Part shown: positions 34,792 to 51,612 of the stretch, piece by piece
How the letters are laid out: each line of letters begins with the position of its first letter
Position numbering within the stretch: the stretch's first letter is position 1
Position numbers and translations under genes: made by a program
Source: Piper betle
Taxonomy: Eukaryota; Streptophyta; Magnoliopsida; Piperales; Piperaceae
Length of the DNA stretch: 64,000 nt
Direction of reading: 5' to 3'
Assembly: GCA_033002965.1 (NCBI GenBank)
Contig: JAURVB010010403.1
Coordinates: forward strand, 36,620-100,619
The notes under the pieces: model-generated
Database searches by the model: none
What the model was told of the DNA's origin: nothing
What the model saw: only the letters and a program-made list of their open reading frames with translations

Positions 34792-35217
34792 AAAACTATC
34801 TTAGCAGGGGCCGAATAATATTTTTGTTTCAAACTTTAATATGGATTGTTTAATTATAAAGATGACCCAAATTTAATTAAAAAAATAAAAAAATAAAACA
34901 CCCCTACCACCACCATCATTTAGTACGTAGTCAATAATAACATTTATTTATGATTTTAAATGTATTTTTAGTAGACAAGTGATATTATGTATATTATTAT
35001 ATTATTTTTTCAAGTCGAATTCAAGTCAAGCTACGAGTCAATTTCAATTAGAGCTCGAGTTATAACCGTTTTGAGTTAAGTAAGACACAAGCTTGCTCAA
35101 ACTTGACTCGTAGGATTTGAGTTCAAAACATTTAAATGCCGAATTTTGAGTCGAGTTTAGCCGAGCTGAGCTGAACGTCAAATACTCACAAGCTGACTCG
35201 TTCAATTAGCGGCCCTA
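34216..35217. mobile_element. non-autonomous hAT-like DNA transposon, 1002 bp
   Basis: Inverted ends TAGGGCTGCTAA... and ...TTAGCGGCCCTA match with one or two changes and extend imperfectly inward (ACGAGTGAGC against its partner). The flanks are TCTATCTT (34208-34215) and TCTATCTC (35218-35225), an 8-bp target duplication with one mismatch. TAGGG ends and an 8-bp duplication are hAT hallmarks. The interior has repeated TCGAATTC/ACTCGAGTTCGAA phrases, an ATT microsatellite and a tRNA-like segment, but no transposase frame. Confidence 0.8.
34645..34700 (-). other. tRNA-like Pol III box pair inside the hAT-like element
   Basis: On the minus strand, a TAGCTTAGATAAG segment (A-box-like, within 34683-34700) precedes GGTTCAATCC (B-box, 34645-34654) at tRNA-like spacing. 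No full cloverleaf or acceptor stem is evident, so this is a remnant or chance resemblance rather than a tRNA gene. Confidence 0.4.
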
Positions 35218-35225
35218 TCTATCTC

Positions 35226-35622
35226 ATTATTCTATAAGAATTTATCTATAAAATAAGAAATTATCTAACTTTTGTCTATTTTTTAAAATTAAAATTTATT
35301 TCATTATTCAATGAAAATTTATCTATAAAAATAAAAGTTATCTCTAAAGTAAGCCCTTGGTGAGACATTTTGCCTAGTTTATATCGCGTTTGATAATATA
35401 AGCAAATAAAATGTGAGTGCTATCTATAAATAAAATGTAACGTAAAATCATAAATTTAATTTAAAGTGTAAAATCATAAAATAAAATATGCATAAATTTC
35501 TTTGTGTTCACGTGATTGTGGATGTTTGCATTCCTTCCTTGAGCATGGTCCCAAGAGTAGCAATCCAGCTCCATGGCAGCTAATACGCCAGTAAAAATTG
35601 GTGTCTTCAATTCACCCTTCTC
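35226..35622. other. upstream region of the fourth PME gene
   Basis: AT-rich promoter-proximal DNA between the hAT-like element and the TATA box of the next PME. The transposon end lies less than 500 bases from the coding start, so it may affect expression. Confidence 0.4.
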
Positions 35623-35630
35623 CTATATAA
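35623..35630 (+). promoter_or_regulatory. TATA box of the fourth PME gene
   Basis: CTATATAA about 75 bases upstream of the ATG at 35705, followed by a CT-rich leader (CCTCCCCTTCTCTC), a typical plant core promoter arrangement. Confidence 0.7.
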
Positions 35631-35704
35631 CCTCCCCTTCTCTCTTGCTTAATCTAGACCTCCAAATTCCTTAATTTTTCTGCATCTTTTCATTCCTAGC
35701 TACC

Positions 35705-38043
35705 ATGGCCTCTATCTCATATAACTATATTTTATCAGATCTTTGCAGGCTCAACCTCTTTGCAATATTATCATATTGCCATATCATAGTTGCACTGCTA
35801 CTATCAATACAATGCAATATGACAATACCAGTCTCCTCCATGGAAGCACCACCATCTACATCTTCAACACTCCACATCTCCGCTGCTTGCAACACCACTC
35901 TCTACCCCAAGACCTGCCTTGCCACCCTCCTCCCCTTCGCCGTGCTGTCTGCCCACCAGAAGGACTTTTTCCACCACTCCCTCAAGGTTGCCATCGACGA
36001 CGCCGGCGCCGCCCGGGGCCTCTCCTTGAAGCTCAAGAGAAAGGCCGGCGGCGAGAGCCGGCCGACCGCCATCGACGACTGCGCCGAGCTCCTCGACGTC
36101 AGCTTCTGCCAGCTCTGCGACGTCCGGGACCACGGCCCGAGCGGCAGCCACGACGACGTCCGGACGTGGCTGAGCGCCGCCCTTACCAACCAGCAGACGT
36201 GCATTGATAGCCTCGCCGACCTCCACTCCGAAAACGCCGAGCTGGCCGCCAGTTCGGGCAATGTGTCGGAGCTCATTAGCAACTCCCTAGCCCTCTTTCT
36301 CCATGCAAGCGGCACCGAAGAAATCTTCGGCAGAGGAAGGAAGCTGTTGGAACTTGGCGGGTATTCTAGGTCATTGTTTCCGGCGTGGACGACGGCTGCC
36401 GAGAGGAAGCTTCTCGGGGCATCGCCGGAGGAGATGGGGGATCGAATTGTGGTGGCGAAGGATGGCTCGGGGGCGTATTCGACGATCACGGAGGCCGTGG
36501 CGGCGGCCAAGAAGAACAAGAAGTCCGGCGGGGGAGGGTGGTGATCTACGTGAAGGCCGGGGTTTACAAGGAGAACGTGAAGATCCATGCCGCACAAAAG
36601 AATGTGATGTTGGTCGGAGATGGTAGGGGCAAAACCGTCATTACGAGTGATCGGAGCGCTGCGGATGGCTGGACTACTTTCCAATCAGCTACTTTTGGTG
36701 AGCATCCAACAGACCCAGCTTTCCGGTTTTACCCCTAATTATCCGGAAGATTATGATTGTTAAGTCTTTTTTCGTGGTTGAGTTTATTTCTCATTTCAAT
36801 TAAACAGATAGAAATTTGATTATAAAAGCTCACCTAATTAAAGTCTATTTGCGTTTCTCGTCCAACAACCACACCTGGAAATATATATTAACAATTCTTT
36901 TGAGTTTGCTCCCATTACTTGTCTTTGTGAACTTAGTCAAATCAATATCTAAGGGGACCTTCTTAAATAAACTACTAAATATATTACCATTCAAGCCTAC
37001 TTAATTACCATTTAACTTATTCTTGTTTTTCCCAATCCCACATAACTTGGACCATCAAATTATTGTGAGTTAGAAATTAGCACTTTTTGGATTAATTACT
37101 AGTATGAAGATACTTAATTAAATTTTTTAGAACTGGACAAGCTAAAGATTGAATATTTGATTAGAACAACTGTAATTATAACTTAAACACACATATATAG
37201 TTAACACAGTATGATTATTACTATTTTATGCTTTGATACTTAATTAACTTTTTAATACATATATATATATATATATATTAAACAAAATGCTAAATTAATT
37301 ACTAATGTCAGTGTTAATTGTGTTTCTCTCCCGTGCATGCAGCTGCTACTGGAGAAGGATTCATGGCGAGGGACATCACCTTCCAGAACACAGCCGGCCC
37401 GGCCAAACACCAGGCGGTGGCTCTGCGGATCGGCTCCGACAAGGCCGTCATCTACCGTTGCTCCGTCGAGGGCTACCAGGACTCCCTCTACGCCCACTCC
37501 AACCGCCAGTTCTACCGGGACACCGACGTCTACGGCACCGTCGACTTCATCTTCGGCAACGCCGCTGCCGTCCTCCAGAACTGCAACATCTACCCTCGGA
37601 AGCCCGGCGACGGGAGCCACAGGAACACAGTCACGGCGCAGGGCCGGACCGACCCGAACCAGAACACCGGTACCTCCATCCACAATTGTAACATCGCCGC
37701 CGCCGCCGACCTGGCGCCGGAGAAGGGCAAGTTTCCGACGTTCCTCGGCCGGCCGTGGAAGAAGTACTCGAGGACGGTGGTGATGCAGACGTACATGGAC
37801 GAGTCGGTGGACCCCGCAGGTTGGGTGCCGTGGAGCGGCGAGTTTGCACTGAGTTCGCTGTACTACGGGGAGTACATGAATCGGGGGCCGGGGGCGGCCA
37901 TCGGCGGGAGGGTGAGCTGGCCGGGGAACCACCCGGATATGTCGTCGGCGGAGGCGAACATGTTCACGGTGGCTGGTTTCATATTCGGGAACACCTGGTT
38001 GCCGGCCACCGGAGTGCAATTCGACTCTGGGCTGCACTTTTAG
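35705..38043 (+). CDS. pectinesterase/pectinesterase inhibitor (PMEI-PME) with an apparent 1-nt frameshift
   Basis: Exons 35705-36697 and 37343-38043 with a 645-bp phase-1 intron at the conserved PME position. The ATG lies in ACCATGG. A hydrophobic segment (about 16-36) acts as signal peptide or anchor. PMEI domain about 57-200 with C62, C71, C126 and C166; processing motifs RKLL at 212-215 and 234-237. Catalytic-domain start DRIVVAKDGSG at about 246-256. The frame breaks after KNKKSGGG: the next block, RVVIYVKAGVYKENV, is one frame over. One extra G in the G5 run 36530-36534 restores 564 codons. Exon 2 is clean and has the whole active-site set: HQAVALR, YQDSLY, VDFIFG, LGRPW. Because the break sits in the same CGGGGGAG context as two other genes here, a consensus error is more likely than a true pseudogene. 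Confidence 0.92.
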
Positions 38044-40386
38044 GCCCTAAACATGTTTATGTATGGTAATTATAAGCTTTTTACATATATAATTACTTTA
38101 AATTATTGATTAATTAGCCAGTTTGGGTATTTTAATGATGGAGATCAATTTTTGTCATTCACTATGATTAAGTGATGTCTATAAATGTTGCTCAAATCAA
38201 AATGAAGATGTTTAATGTAAACATTATAAGTGATATGTTGTGCATGGTATTGCAAAAAATTATGGCCTGCTAATTAACCATTTATAAGTTATATATATTA
38301 TAAATTAATAAATATTAATGATCTTATAATTTTGGGGCATTGTTAATAATATTGTGCATGTAATATATCACGATAAATTTACTTTTCAACAAAAGTGTAA
38401 AACAAGAAAACAAGGTTTCGTGGACGAAAATTTTATCATTAAAAAATAAAATATTTTATTTTTTGTTTATCGTCTTTAAAGATTTTTTTAAGTTATGATT
38501 TATTGGAGACAACTTTCATGGTTGCCGGTTTGATGGAGGTTAAGGTAAAAGAGAAAGGTGAAAGAAATGGGAACAATTAAAATCACGATCTTAGTTTTTC
38601 GACAAATTATATTCTCACCAAACCGTAATGTCTTCATCGTCGACACCTCATTCCAGTTAGATGTAAAAAATTTAATCAGTAATTGATTACTTGTGGTTTT
38701 AAACAATGATTACTTGCACAAATGAGCATATTTATATAAAATCAAGTGATGTTAAATATGTGCGCCTTTATTCAGACATAAATTTCAAAGAGAAAATGAA
38801 GGTAAAAGGGCATCATGATCAATATATATCAGGAATATGGTTAGCTAGGAAATGTAATATGGTTGATTAGTTTCAATCAAGCGTGTCAATGTCTAAAATT
38901 TGCTGGTTGGGTGACTCCGATCTATAGTTTTAATACTTTTTTTTGACTCCCTGAATCGACTCTACTCCATTATTTTTCGAGTCAAACTCCATTAATAACT
39001 CCCCTTTGACAAATTTTATGATTGATTCCCCCGAGTCTTCTTTGAATTAAGTAAAAAAATTTTAAAATATAGATATATTTTAGTTTAGTTAAATCAATAT
39101 TAATTTTATGTAACATAAATCATATATTTATCAACTTTAAATCTCTCGTAAATTTTATTTATATTTTTCCTTATTAGACTTAAAAATTATTATAAATAAT
39201 TTTAAGTCAGCTTAAAGTTGACTTCGAGTCTGAGTCCGAGTCAGAAATTTTAAACTATGCTCGAAATAACAATATTGGCATTAAAATTTTAACCATGAAA
39301 CATTAAATTCACTTAATAGACAAAATTATAAATATATTTTCTGATAAATATGTGAAATATGCTGGTCATTTGACATAGAGAAATTTTCCTAATCTCCCAA
39401 ACAGCAAACATGAACCACTGAATGGGTTTCACAAAAAAAACAAAAAAAAAAAAGGCCACTGAATTGGGCCAGATATAGCCACAAAGCCCATTTGGGATTG
39501 TAGTAGAGGGTATATAATTAAACCCTTGAATAGGAAAGAAGGTGGTTGAAGCTGAAAGAGAATAGTGTATCATCGACCAATTTACAAGTCCCTTGTGTGG
39601 GAATGAATTGGAACACATTAAGAAGAGCTTGATCAACGCTAATTGAAAGCCGGTTTGGAAAAGAATGCCATACAAAAAAGTCAACTCCAACAATGTATCA
39701 TGTTTGTCAAAATTAGTTATCATTTATAAATCAGACTAGACGACTTTTTTGGCTCTGATGATCGAGAAGGTGTCATCTTGAGAGAGTTTGGAATTGACTT
39801 GAGCTTGTTCTCGTCATTTTCTCCTCACATTTTAAAGTACTTCTATTATCATCAACTAAAAGTATTAATGATAGAGTCGTGATTAAATAAATCTCGACAA
39901 GAAAAATAACAAAATCATTCAACAACCTTACTTCACGTACGATGACAACCGACCCGCGTATCCGGCCAAGGTCGATAGGTCCTATCTATCCTTTGACCAA
40001 ATTCGGCCACTTGATTAAATCCAAATACACTTGGCCTAATCTATCTACCTAATCGCCACTTAATTCAACCAGGCACTCATATTCGATTGGGAGGCCAAAT
40101 TCTACCAAAATTGGTTGGACCTAGCCACGTGGCTAGATCTCATAAGGAAGGGGCTGGATGATTTCTTTTAAAGATAGATCTAATAAGGGTCATCTTCGTA
40201 ATTAGAAGGGGGCCCAGGTTGATTACGATGGAATTTTTTCTATTTTTTAGTTAAAAATTTTTTTATTAATAATATGTATATTTATTTATTAATGATAAAC
40301 AAATCTAAAGGCTTCTAGGTGTCAATGTAGAACTAATATTAGATGTGCATCTAAATTTTATTTATTTATTTGTTCCTATAAAGAGT
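38044..40386. other. intergenic
   Basis: 3' flank of the fourth PME followed by 2.3 kb of AT-rich DNA. Open frames at 38500-38706 and 39313-39723 show no domain and contain homopolymer stretches. Confidence 0.45.
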
Positions 40387-40812
40387 AAGGTTGCTAATTG
40401 AACAAGTCAGCTTATAAATATTTAGCGTTCAACTCGGCTTTATTCAACTCGAAACTCAACATTGAAATGCTTGAGCTCGAACTCGACTCGTACTCAAATC
40501 TTATAGCCTCGACTTGATAAAATAATATAATAATATAATTTTTATATTATATTATATATATATATATATATAATATAATATAATAACAAAGAAATAAGAT
40601 ACTTGAGATGGTAAGTATTCAAATTGATGACTTTAAGGTTGTGGGTTCAATCATAATCGAGATAGTTTCGAGACGAATGAGCTCTAAAAAATTTAAAAGT
40701 TTAAGTATGTTCGAGCTCAAATACATAAAAAATATTTAAACTAAACTCAAATATATATATTTAAAATTTAATCTCGAGTCTAGTTCGAACCTTATTCACT
40801 CTATTAACACCT
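40387..40812. mobile_element. possible diverged relative of the hAT-like element
   Basis: Left end GGTTGCTAATTGAACAAG and right end CTCTATTAACACCTCC are weakly inverted. The interior has the same style of TCGAACTCGACTCG phrases and a tRNA-like stretch with GTGGGTTCAATC (40641-40652), as in the element at 34216. Termini are eroded and no target duplication was seen. Confidence 0.4.
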
Positions 40813-41769
40813 CCTCCTAAAGAGAACAAAGAATAAAGAATGGGAAAAAAAAACCAATGTTTTGAGCACACTAGTTTTTTGGGAGGTAAAATTTTAAGCA
40901 AAGAATCAAAAACGGTGGTGGGCTTAAGAGTTCTCGGGCAAAAAGCCGCCGCGTGCCCTTTCCCTGTTTTCCATGCATGATTTTTTTTTATGTCTGCCTA
41001 GTTTAAAGTTGCCGCTCAATAACCACCAACAAAGGAACGCCCACCCTTAGCGTTTTAGTTTCGCCGTGATTTTTATTTAGGCATTATTTGTGTTTAATTC
41101 CAATACGAGTGTTTATAAATGAACAAGATCATCATTAATATTTATTAGTAGATCCAAAAATTAGTCGAATTAGATTGAGATGTTTGAAATAATATGATTT
41201 ATAGATTTGATGGCACGACAAAATAATGTAAATGAACAATAAGGAATAATAACTAAAAATTTAATATAAATAATAAAGATTAATCATTTTTAATCTTTTC
41301 ATGAAGTACTGTTATAAGATTAAACCTCAAATGAATCCTAATTCATAATAATTTAAATACTTTCATATATATTGTATATCAAGAGAATCTGAGTTTAAAA
41401 ATTAAACTTAAAATTAAATATTTAAATATAAATAATCTGAATAGAACACTAGCACGTATATATAACTATTGCAAAAAGACTCTTTCAACAAAATATTTTT
41501 AAGTTCATATCTGATCCAAGTAATTATGAACACATTATATATGCACATGATATTATAAACCTTAACCCAATTCTAATCCTAATAGGAAGGGCTAACTTAA
41601 CATTAGTTTATTTTGTATTATAGGAGTTTACTATTTAATTATAATATATGATTTGTGGCGTATGTAAGAAAAAAGAGAGAACGTTTAAACCCTTTCTTCT
41701 CCATTTGCCGGCACCTAGTTACTTCCGCAGTATTTCTTCGTATCTTATACGACCTTCGCTTTCTGACCG
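40813..41769. other. intergenic, upstream of the aminotransferase gene
   Basis: AT-rich spacer. The CT-rich stretch at about 41680-41760 is probably the 5' leader of the gene starting at 41770. Confidence 0.4.
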
Positions 41770-46527
<4,758 letters not shown>

Positions 46528-46735
46528 TTTGATCATGCCTCTCACGTGGTCGAACTTTTTTGGGTGATTAGCAAAATAAATTATGTTCATTGTTGGCTTC
46601 ATCAACCGCCCCAATCATTTGGGAATGGGTGGCTGTCATATTCGTGATCTTGATCTCATTGTGTTACCCTCCAAACTTTTCTGGATGGTCTTTCTGTGAC
46701 GAATAACTGTGTCATAAACTTGGGACCCTCGAATC

Positions 46736-46741
46736 AATAAA
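46736..46741 (+). terminator. possible poly(A) signal of the aminotransferase gene
   Basis: AATAAA about 210 bases downstream of the stop codon, a plausible plant near-upstream element. Not proof of the cleavage site. Confidence 0.4.
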
Positions 46742-47831
46742 TTTTATGAGAAGCCGATACAGCAATGCTTCACATTGAGTAGCAGAGGTGAGCAAAGAAT
46801 ATATATATTCAAAATGCTGAAATGACATTCCGTGGTCTGATTTCGGAACCGAACTGGAGCTTCACCCAAGCCAAATTGAAAGTTTTTGGTTCGGTTTGGT
46901 CCAATTATATTGTGGGTTTTGCATGACTTGAACCCAACCATAAATGAAATTTTCATACCTGAACCTAAAAACCAAACTCCCCACATCATAGTTCAAGGCA
47001 TGGGCATTCCACTAATCCATAAGAAAGGGTCAATACGTGAGGATATGGTGCGCTGCAAGCTTTTGCAATGCACCGTACACTATTAAATGAAAGCCATTAA
47101 ATCAAAATCCGCTCACCCCCTTCACGATCCACCTGATCTGCTTGCTCGCCCGCGACTGTGCCACCACCCACCACCGCGGCCCTCGCCCTCAACCAACACC
47201 AACGTCCCCTGCTCGACTACCGTGGTAATAGGAGTGCCGAACTAAGGGCAAGAGACCACGACAACAGGCAATAGCATGGCCAAACAGGGGGAGGGGGGTG
47301 GTGGGCACCAACACCGACTAGGGGCAAGGGCCATAATAGCCGGTGGTGGCACGGGCAAAAAGGGACAATTCAAGCAGGCAGGAAAGGCAACGTGCAACGA
47401 ATGCCTTATTTAGGCCAAATAATTTACCCATAAAATTTGGGCAAATGATGATTAAGGCCAAACCGTGATATGGGTGCTAGAAAAATAGACTATAAAGAGT
47501 CCATTTCTCGACCTTAAAAGAGAGAGGAACGGTCCACATATTATAATGCATTGCGTTTCAAGAAAATGAATCAAAAAGAATGACTAATCGCATGTGGGCA
47601 ACTTGAGAAAAGCTAAAATCAGAATATTTTTTTGTGTTTGGATCAAACTCAGAGGGATATTAGCTCAAGACGAAATATAAATGACAGTCAAAATCAAGTC
47701 ATATCTGTTGAACTAAAAGAAGCTCTAAATGGTTTAAATGAGCTATAATTTGTTTTCCCCCGCGAAAATCATCAAATAAAGGTCTTCCCAAAACATGTCT
47801 TCTGAACATGACGATAAAAAGAATACCCTTT
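46742..47831. other. intergenic between convergent genes
   Basis: Holds the 3' flanks of the alanine aminotransferase and proteasome genes. A short GC-rich patch at 47105-47360 (CCACCACCCACCACCGCGG and following) stands out from the AT-rich flanks, perhaps a repeat fragment. No exon recognised. Confidence 0.4.
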
Positions 47832-50800
47832 TCACCTGAGGCGACCAATGACAGTTTCCACTTCAGAAGGTGTGTATAGATGATATTTGGGAGCCACCTT
47901 TGCAATATCAACATTATTGGGAGTGACCTAAAAATGAAATATTTATGCATTAAGAAAATAGGAAACTAACAAGAAATGTGTAACAGGATCATTAGCAACT
48001 GTACAGAGTCCAGATCAAAACCTTTTCCTCCATCACTTGCTTCAAGATAGAAAGAGCAATTGTCTCAGCTTCTTCAAGTGTCAGATCCTGCAAATTTATA
48101 ACTATATTATCAATAAAGAATTTGGTAAGGTCTAGGTTTTAGGCATGTGAAATTATAACCTTTTTATCAGCATGAAATTGTTCATTGTAAATTAAACCCT
48201 TTACATCACTTTTGAGGAGCCTTCAAAGATTTTATGCTAACACTTGCTCATTTAACTAGTTGCTGCAATAACTTTAAAATGGACTATCTACAATTCAGTG
48301 GCTCACACTTCATAGCAATTCGTTTAGGTTTTCATACACTATCAATATACAACCATAAGCATCTATGGTAGAAAAGCTAGAAATGACATACACCAGTGAT
48401 AAATCTTCAAGTACGTGAAAAGAACTAGAAGCCATAGTGCCTCTTAAGCATACAGGCCAAATCAATCTCCCTTCATCAGTATGAGCCTCTTAAGAAAATG
48501 TAACACGACAGTTCAATAACCATGAACAAAGGTGTCAACTAAGCCTTATCCTAGCTAGACTTGGTTTGGTGAAATGGATTTGCATCTCCATTAACCTCTC
48601 GTGTTTACAACAACAAATCAAAAACAGATGCAAAAACAGTGGCAAAGTTTCCTAAAGCAACACACATAAAAATGAGTGTAGAAAAAAATATATTCAAAAG
48701 ATAACAGACTTTCTTCAAAAAAAAAATCAATAACAGACTGGAAACTGAATGGGCAATTATAATGCAAAATCAAGGGGGGAAATGCCATTCGGTTACTTTC
48801 TCATAAAAGGAAATGAACAGATATCAGCCAGCTATCAAAAGAATTATAAATGGATAAGCAGATGTACCTTGTTGTACTGCTCTTGCAAAGAGCTGTCAGC
48901 ACCCTCAGAACCTGAACCGATTGCTTTGGCACTACACTGCCAAAACGTACCAGACGGATCTGTGTAGTATCTGTGAACGAAAAACTTTTAGTCACAAACA
49001 GCATATTAATATGCATCTAAACTTGTAATTTTTTGGCATGCATTCTTTATTAACCCTTGTCTAGATGAACAAGAACCATGTAAGCTTCTTAGGTCAATGC
49101 CAAGTCCACCAAAGACAGGTGCTAATCCACAGTCTTAACTATACTACTCTGCTATCATTAATGCATCTTATCAATGTTTTTCCCAATTCAAAGGATGCCT
49201 GTACGAACCACAACTTAATCTTTTAGCACATAAAATTCAGAAACAATTAATGGAATAGAGCACAATCTCATATCATATGAAAAACATTTGATATACAATG
49301 AGATTTAACTTACAAACTAGGCCCATTCTCATCATGCCCAGCAATTAGAAGAGAAACTCCGAAAGGCCGAGACTGTAACAAAAGATAATAATCAGTATTT
49401 AGAAATAAATAAGGACATTAAATATCTTCGACATATCACATGTCAATGCAGTACAATCATTAGTAGGTAAAAATACTTCCTAGAAATGAATAACAGCAAC
49501 ATGGTAATGCAACAAAGACCACAGCTTTCAATACTTATATGCAGAAATATATAATGAAGATACCCAAACTAATGTAATTTAAGTATTGCCCCTGTCCAGA
49601 ATCTTGCAACTGTTAAACAGATGAATCAGGAAGCACAAATAAAACGGGGAAAAAAACTGGCATCAAATAAGCTCTGCCAAGCTAGTCAAAAATATAAATA
49701 CTCATGTTTTCTTCTAAGATAGGAGATTACAATCCCAAAAATGCATATTCAATCCCAAAACTCGTTATTAAAGTTTTTTATATATGCATTTATGAAGGAT
49801 TAAACAAGTAAATGTTGCAGACTTTCTACTGCCTTAGCATCCACATAATAAAGAAAGCCTGGTCAGCATTTATTTTCAGGGTATGTTATATACTGGTATT
49901 TCCAGTTCAACATCTGCAACCGCCAACAGCATCAACGCAAGGCATTAGACTAAAATATAATTTTAGCATAAAATCTGGAACCAAATAATGAAACACAGCC
50001 AAAGAAAGCAAAGCAAACTTCTGAAGCCAAAAAATGGGTAACCGAAAAAAGCATGGAATATTTAATGAAAGAGTAACAATCACCATGGACTCTTCGTCGC
50101 CTTCACCAAATCGAAGGGCAAGGTCACACAGTGCCTGGGTGGTAGATTCAACAGTCATCGGTTCACCATACGAGAACCTGTGATTCTGAAAGGCAAATTG
50201 CAGAACAACAGCAATTAAAACCACGCAGTTAGTGCAAGACTACCTGACCAACAAAAAAAATGTTCAGACACAACAACAAATTAGCTACTCGCCACATAAC
50301 ATAATGGGAGGAAGCACACCTGGGTCTCAAGCCGAGCATGCTCGACCAAAGTACGAGCATCAGCAATGAGACCACTCATTGCACACCCGATATGCTCATC
50401 AATCTCCATCACTTTCTCTACACTGCTTGGCTCCTGAAAAACAACGATTCCCACGAAAAATTACCAACTACTCTACTTTTCCCCAGTACTCATGTGAAAA
50501 CGAGCAAGCTAGCGTACACTCATACCAGCAAAGGCGAGGTAATGCGCTTCTCAACAGCAAGCACAACCCCCTCCTTCGTCTTCAAGCCAATGGCAGTCGA
50601 CCCTAGCTGGCACACAAAGAACAACACCGAATCCGTTACCCACAACCCATCCAAAACCAAAAAACCCCAAAACAACACAGAAACCCCAAACCTTGATCGC
50701 CTCGATCGGCGTACTCGACCTGGAACAGCCGCCCCTCCGGAGAGAAGGTGTTGACACCCCGATCGTACTCCGTCCTAAAACCCCCCACAAACAACACAAT

Positions 50801-50871
50801 CAAACACACTGATTTGATAGCAACAAAACCGCCATGAACAAGGATACGCTCACTCACCTGGTGAGGAACAT
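47832..50871 (-). CDS. PAE1: 20S proteasome subunit alpha type-5, with an apparent 1-nt insertion in exon 2
   Basis: Structural subunit of the outer ring of the 20S core protease. Nine minus-strand exons: 50871-50858, 50774-50692, 50606-50526, 50433-50320, 50185-50084, 49372-49314, 48970-48868, 48087-48022, 47927-47832. The protein starts [20 protein letters not shown], the alpha-5 signature, then RLFQVEYA and, after the shift, IEAIKLGSTAIG. Later blocks include [39 protein letters not shown] and [19 protein letters not shown]. With the extra base ignored it is 238 codons, the family length. In exon 2, GAGTACGCC is followed by one unmatched base before ATCGAGGCG (near 50707-50709), which would otherwise give a nonsense tail. 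As this subunit is essential and all other exons are clean, a consensus error is likelier than a pseudogene. The 14-base coding part of exon 1 is unusually short. Confidence 0.94.
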
Positions 50872-50889
50872 CTTGCTTTGCAACACCAA

Positions 50890-50898
50890 AAACCCTAA
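50890..50898 (+). promoter_or_regulatory. telo-box AAACCCTAA near the proteasome gene start
   Basis: AAACCCTAA lies about 20 bases upstream of the ATG, on the strand opposite the transcript. Such interstitial telomere motifs are frequent in promoters and leaders of plant housekeeping genes. A related AAACCCTA is at 58664-58671, ahead of eIF2B-alpha. Functional role is inferred only. Confidence 0.4.
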
Positions 50899-51294
50899 AA
50901 CCTGCAGCAACAACAACAACAACAGCGATGAGATCGAAAACAGCACCAAATTGCGAGATCTGAATCGACAAAGAAGAAATCGGAGATGAGAAATCGAGAT
51001 CGCGAGCTATTGCTGAGCTATTGCTCGGTCAAAAATGGGAGAAAGATTCAAACTTTGATGGATTCGAGGACAGACCTTTGGAATGTTGGCGAAGAAACCG
51101 TCGGTCTGGGGAGGTTGGAGTTGCTCGTCCCGGGAAGACGAAGAAAGGGTTTTGTAGGAGCCCGTAGGTTACGACGTATGAAACTTGGCGTGGAAGTAGG
51201 TCACCGTTCTGGTCTAAACGGGCCGACTCCGCTAATCCTAAGAAACCCGTTTAACTTATTTAGATTGCAAAACAATCAGCTCGGTCTATATTTG

Positions 51295-51412
51295 TCGATT
51301 ATTATTATAGATTATTCGTTGGTGGAATGTAATGATTCAAGGGAAGAAGGTTCACTGGCAATGAATGAGAAGATAGAAAAGTGGGAACATAGGAAAATGA
51401 TTTTTTGGTTTA
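51295..51412 (+). pseudogene. rpoC1: plastid-derived rpoC1 internal fragment (NUPT)
   Basis: A plus frame across this stretch, including YSLVEC, EEGSLAMNE and WEHRKM, follows the plastid RNA polymerase beta' subunit just upstream of its ELAKHFI block, with many substitutions. It is flanked by non-plastid or differently placed plastid DNA, so it is nuclear-integrated and non-functional. The sequence that should come next in rpoC1 is found about 2 kb away at 53410. Confidence 0.7.
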
Positions 51413-51429
51413 TAGTTAGTCAGACACCA

Positions 51430-51612
51430 GCACCTCCTCAGACATTTTGTTCTTCAACCTACGAGGTATTAATAGTCATTGGTAACTGTTGTTCCCCTTC
51501 TATGGTAGGTTTTACCGGTCCGTTATTGAAAATACCACTTCCCATCCAACTTGTATGTGTTAAGCATGTCTCTAATGTGCATCTTGAGCTAGGATTAAAC
51601 TCTCCATGAGAT
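51430..51612 (-). pseudogene. rrn16: plastid-derived 16S rRNA (rrn16) 5' fragment (NUPT)
   Basis: Read on the minus strand, the stretch is the decayed first about 180 bases of a bacterial-type/plastid 16S rRNA. It runs from TCTCATGGAGAGTTTAATCC (51611 downward) through GCTTAACACATACAAGTTGG and GGGAAGTGGTATTTTCAAT to GGGGAACAACAGTT. Most differences from the plastid form are C-to-T or G-to-A, as expected for methylated nuclear copies. Too short and too mutated to be functional. Confidence 0.85.

Noticed and set aside
36530..36540. A tiny intron explaining the PME frame break
   Set aside because: No GT-AG pair of usable length surrounds the break, and a single extra base fits the family alignment exactly.
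37252..38037. 261-codon minus-strand open frame antisense to the fourth PME
   Set aside because: Shadow of the GC-rich catalytic exon; the sense frame carries all PME motifs.
50986..51609. 207-codon plus-strand open frame upstream of the proteasome gene
   Set aside because: It runs through a promoter region, an rpoC1 fragment and antisense rrn16 sequence, so it joins unrelated pieces by chance.
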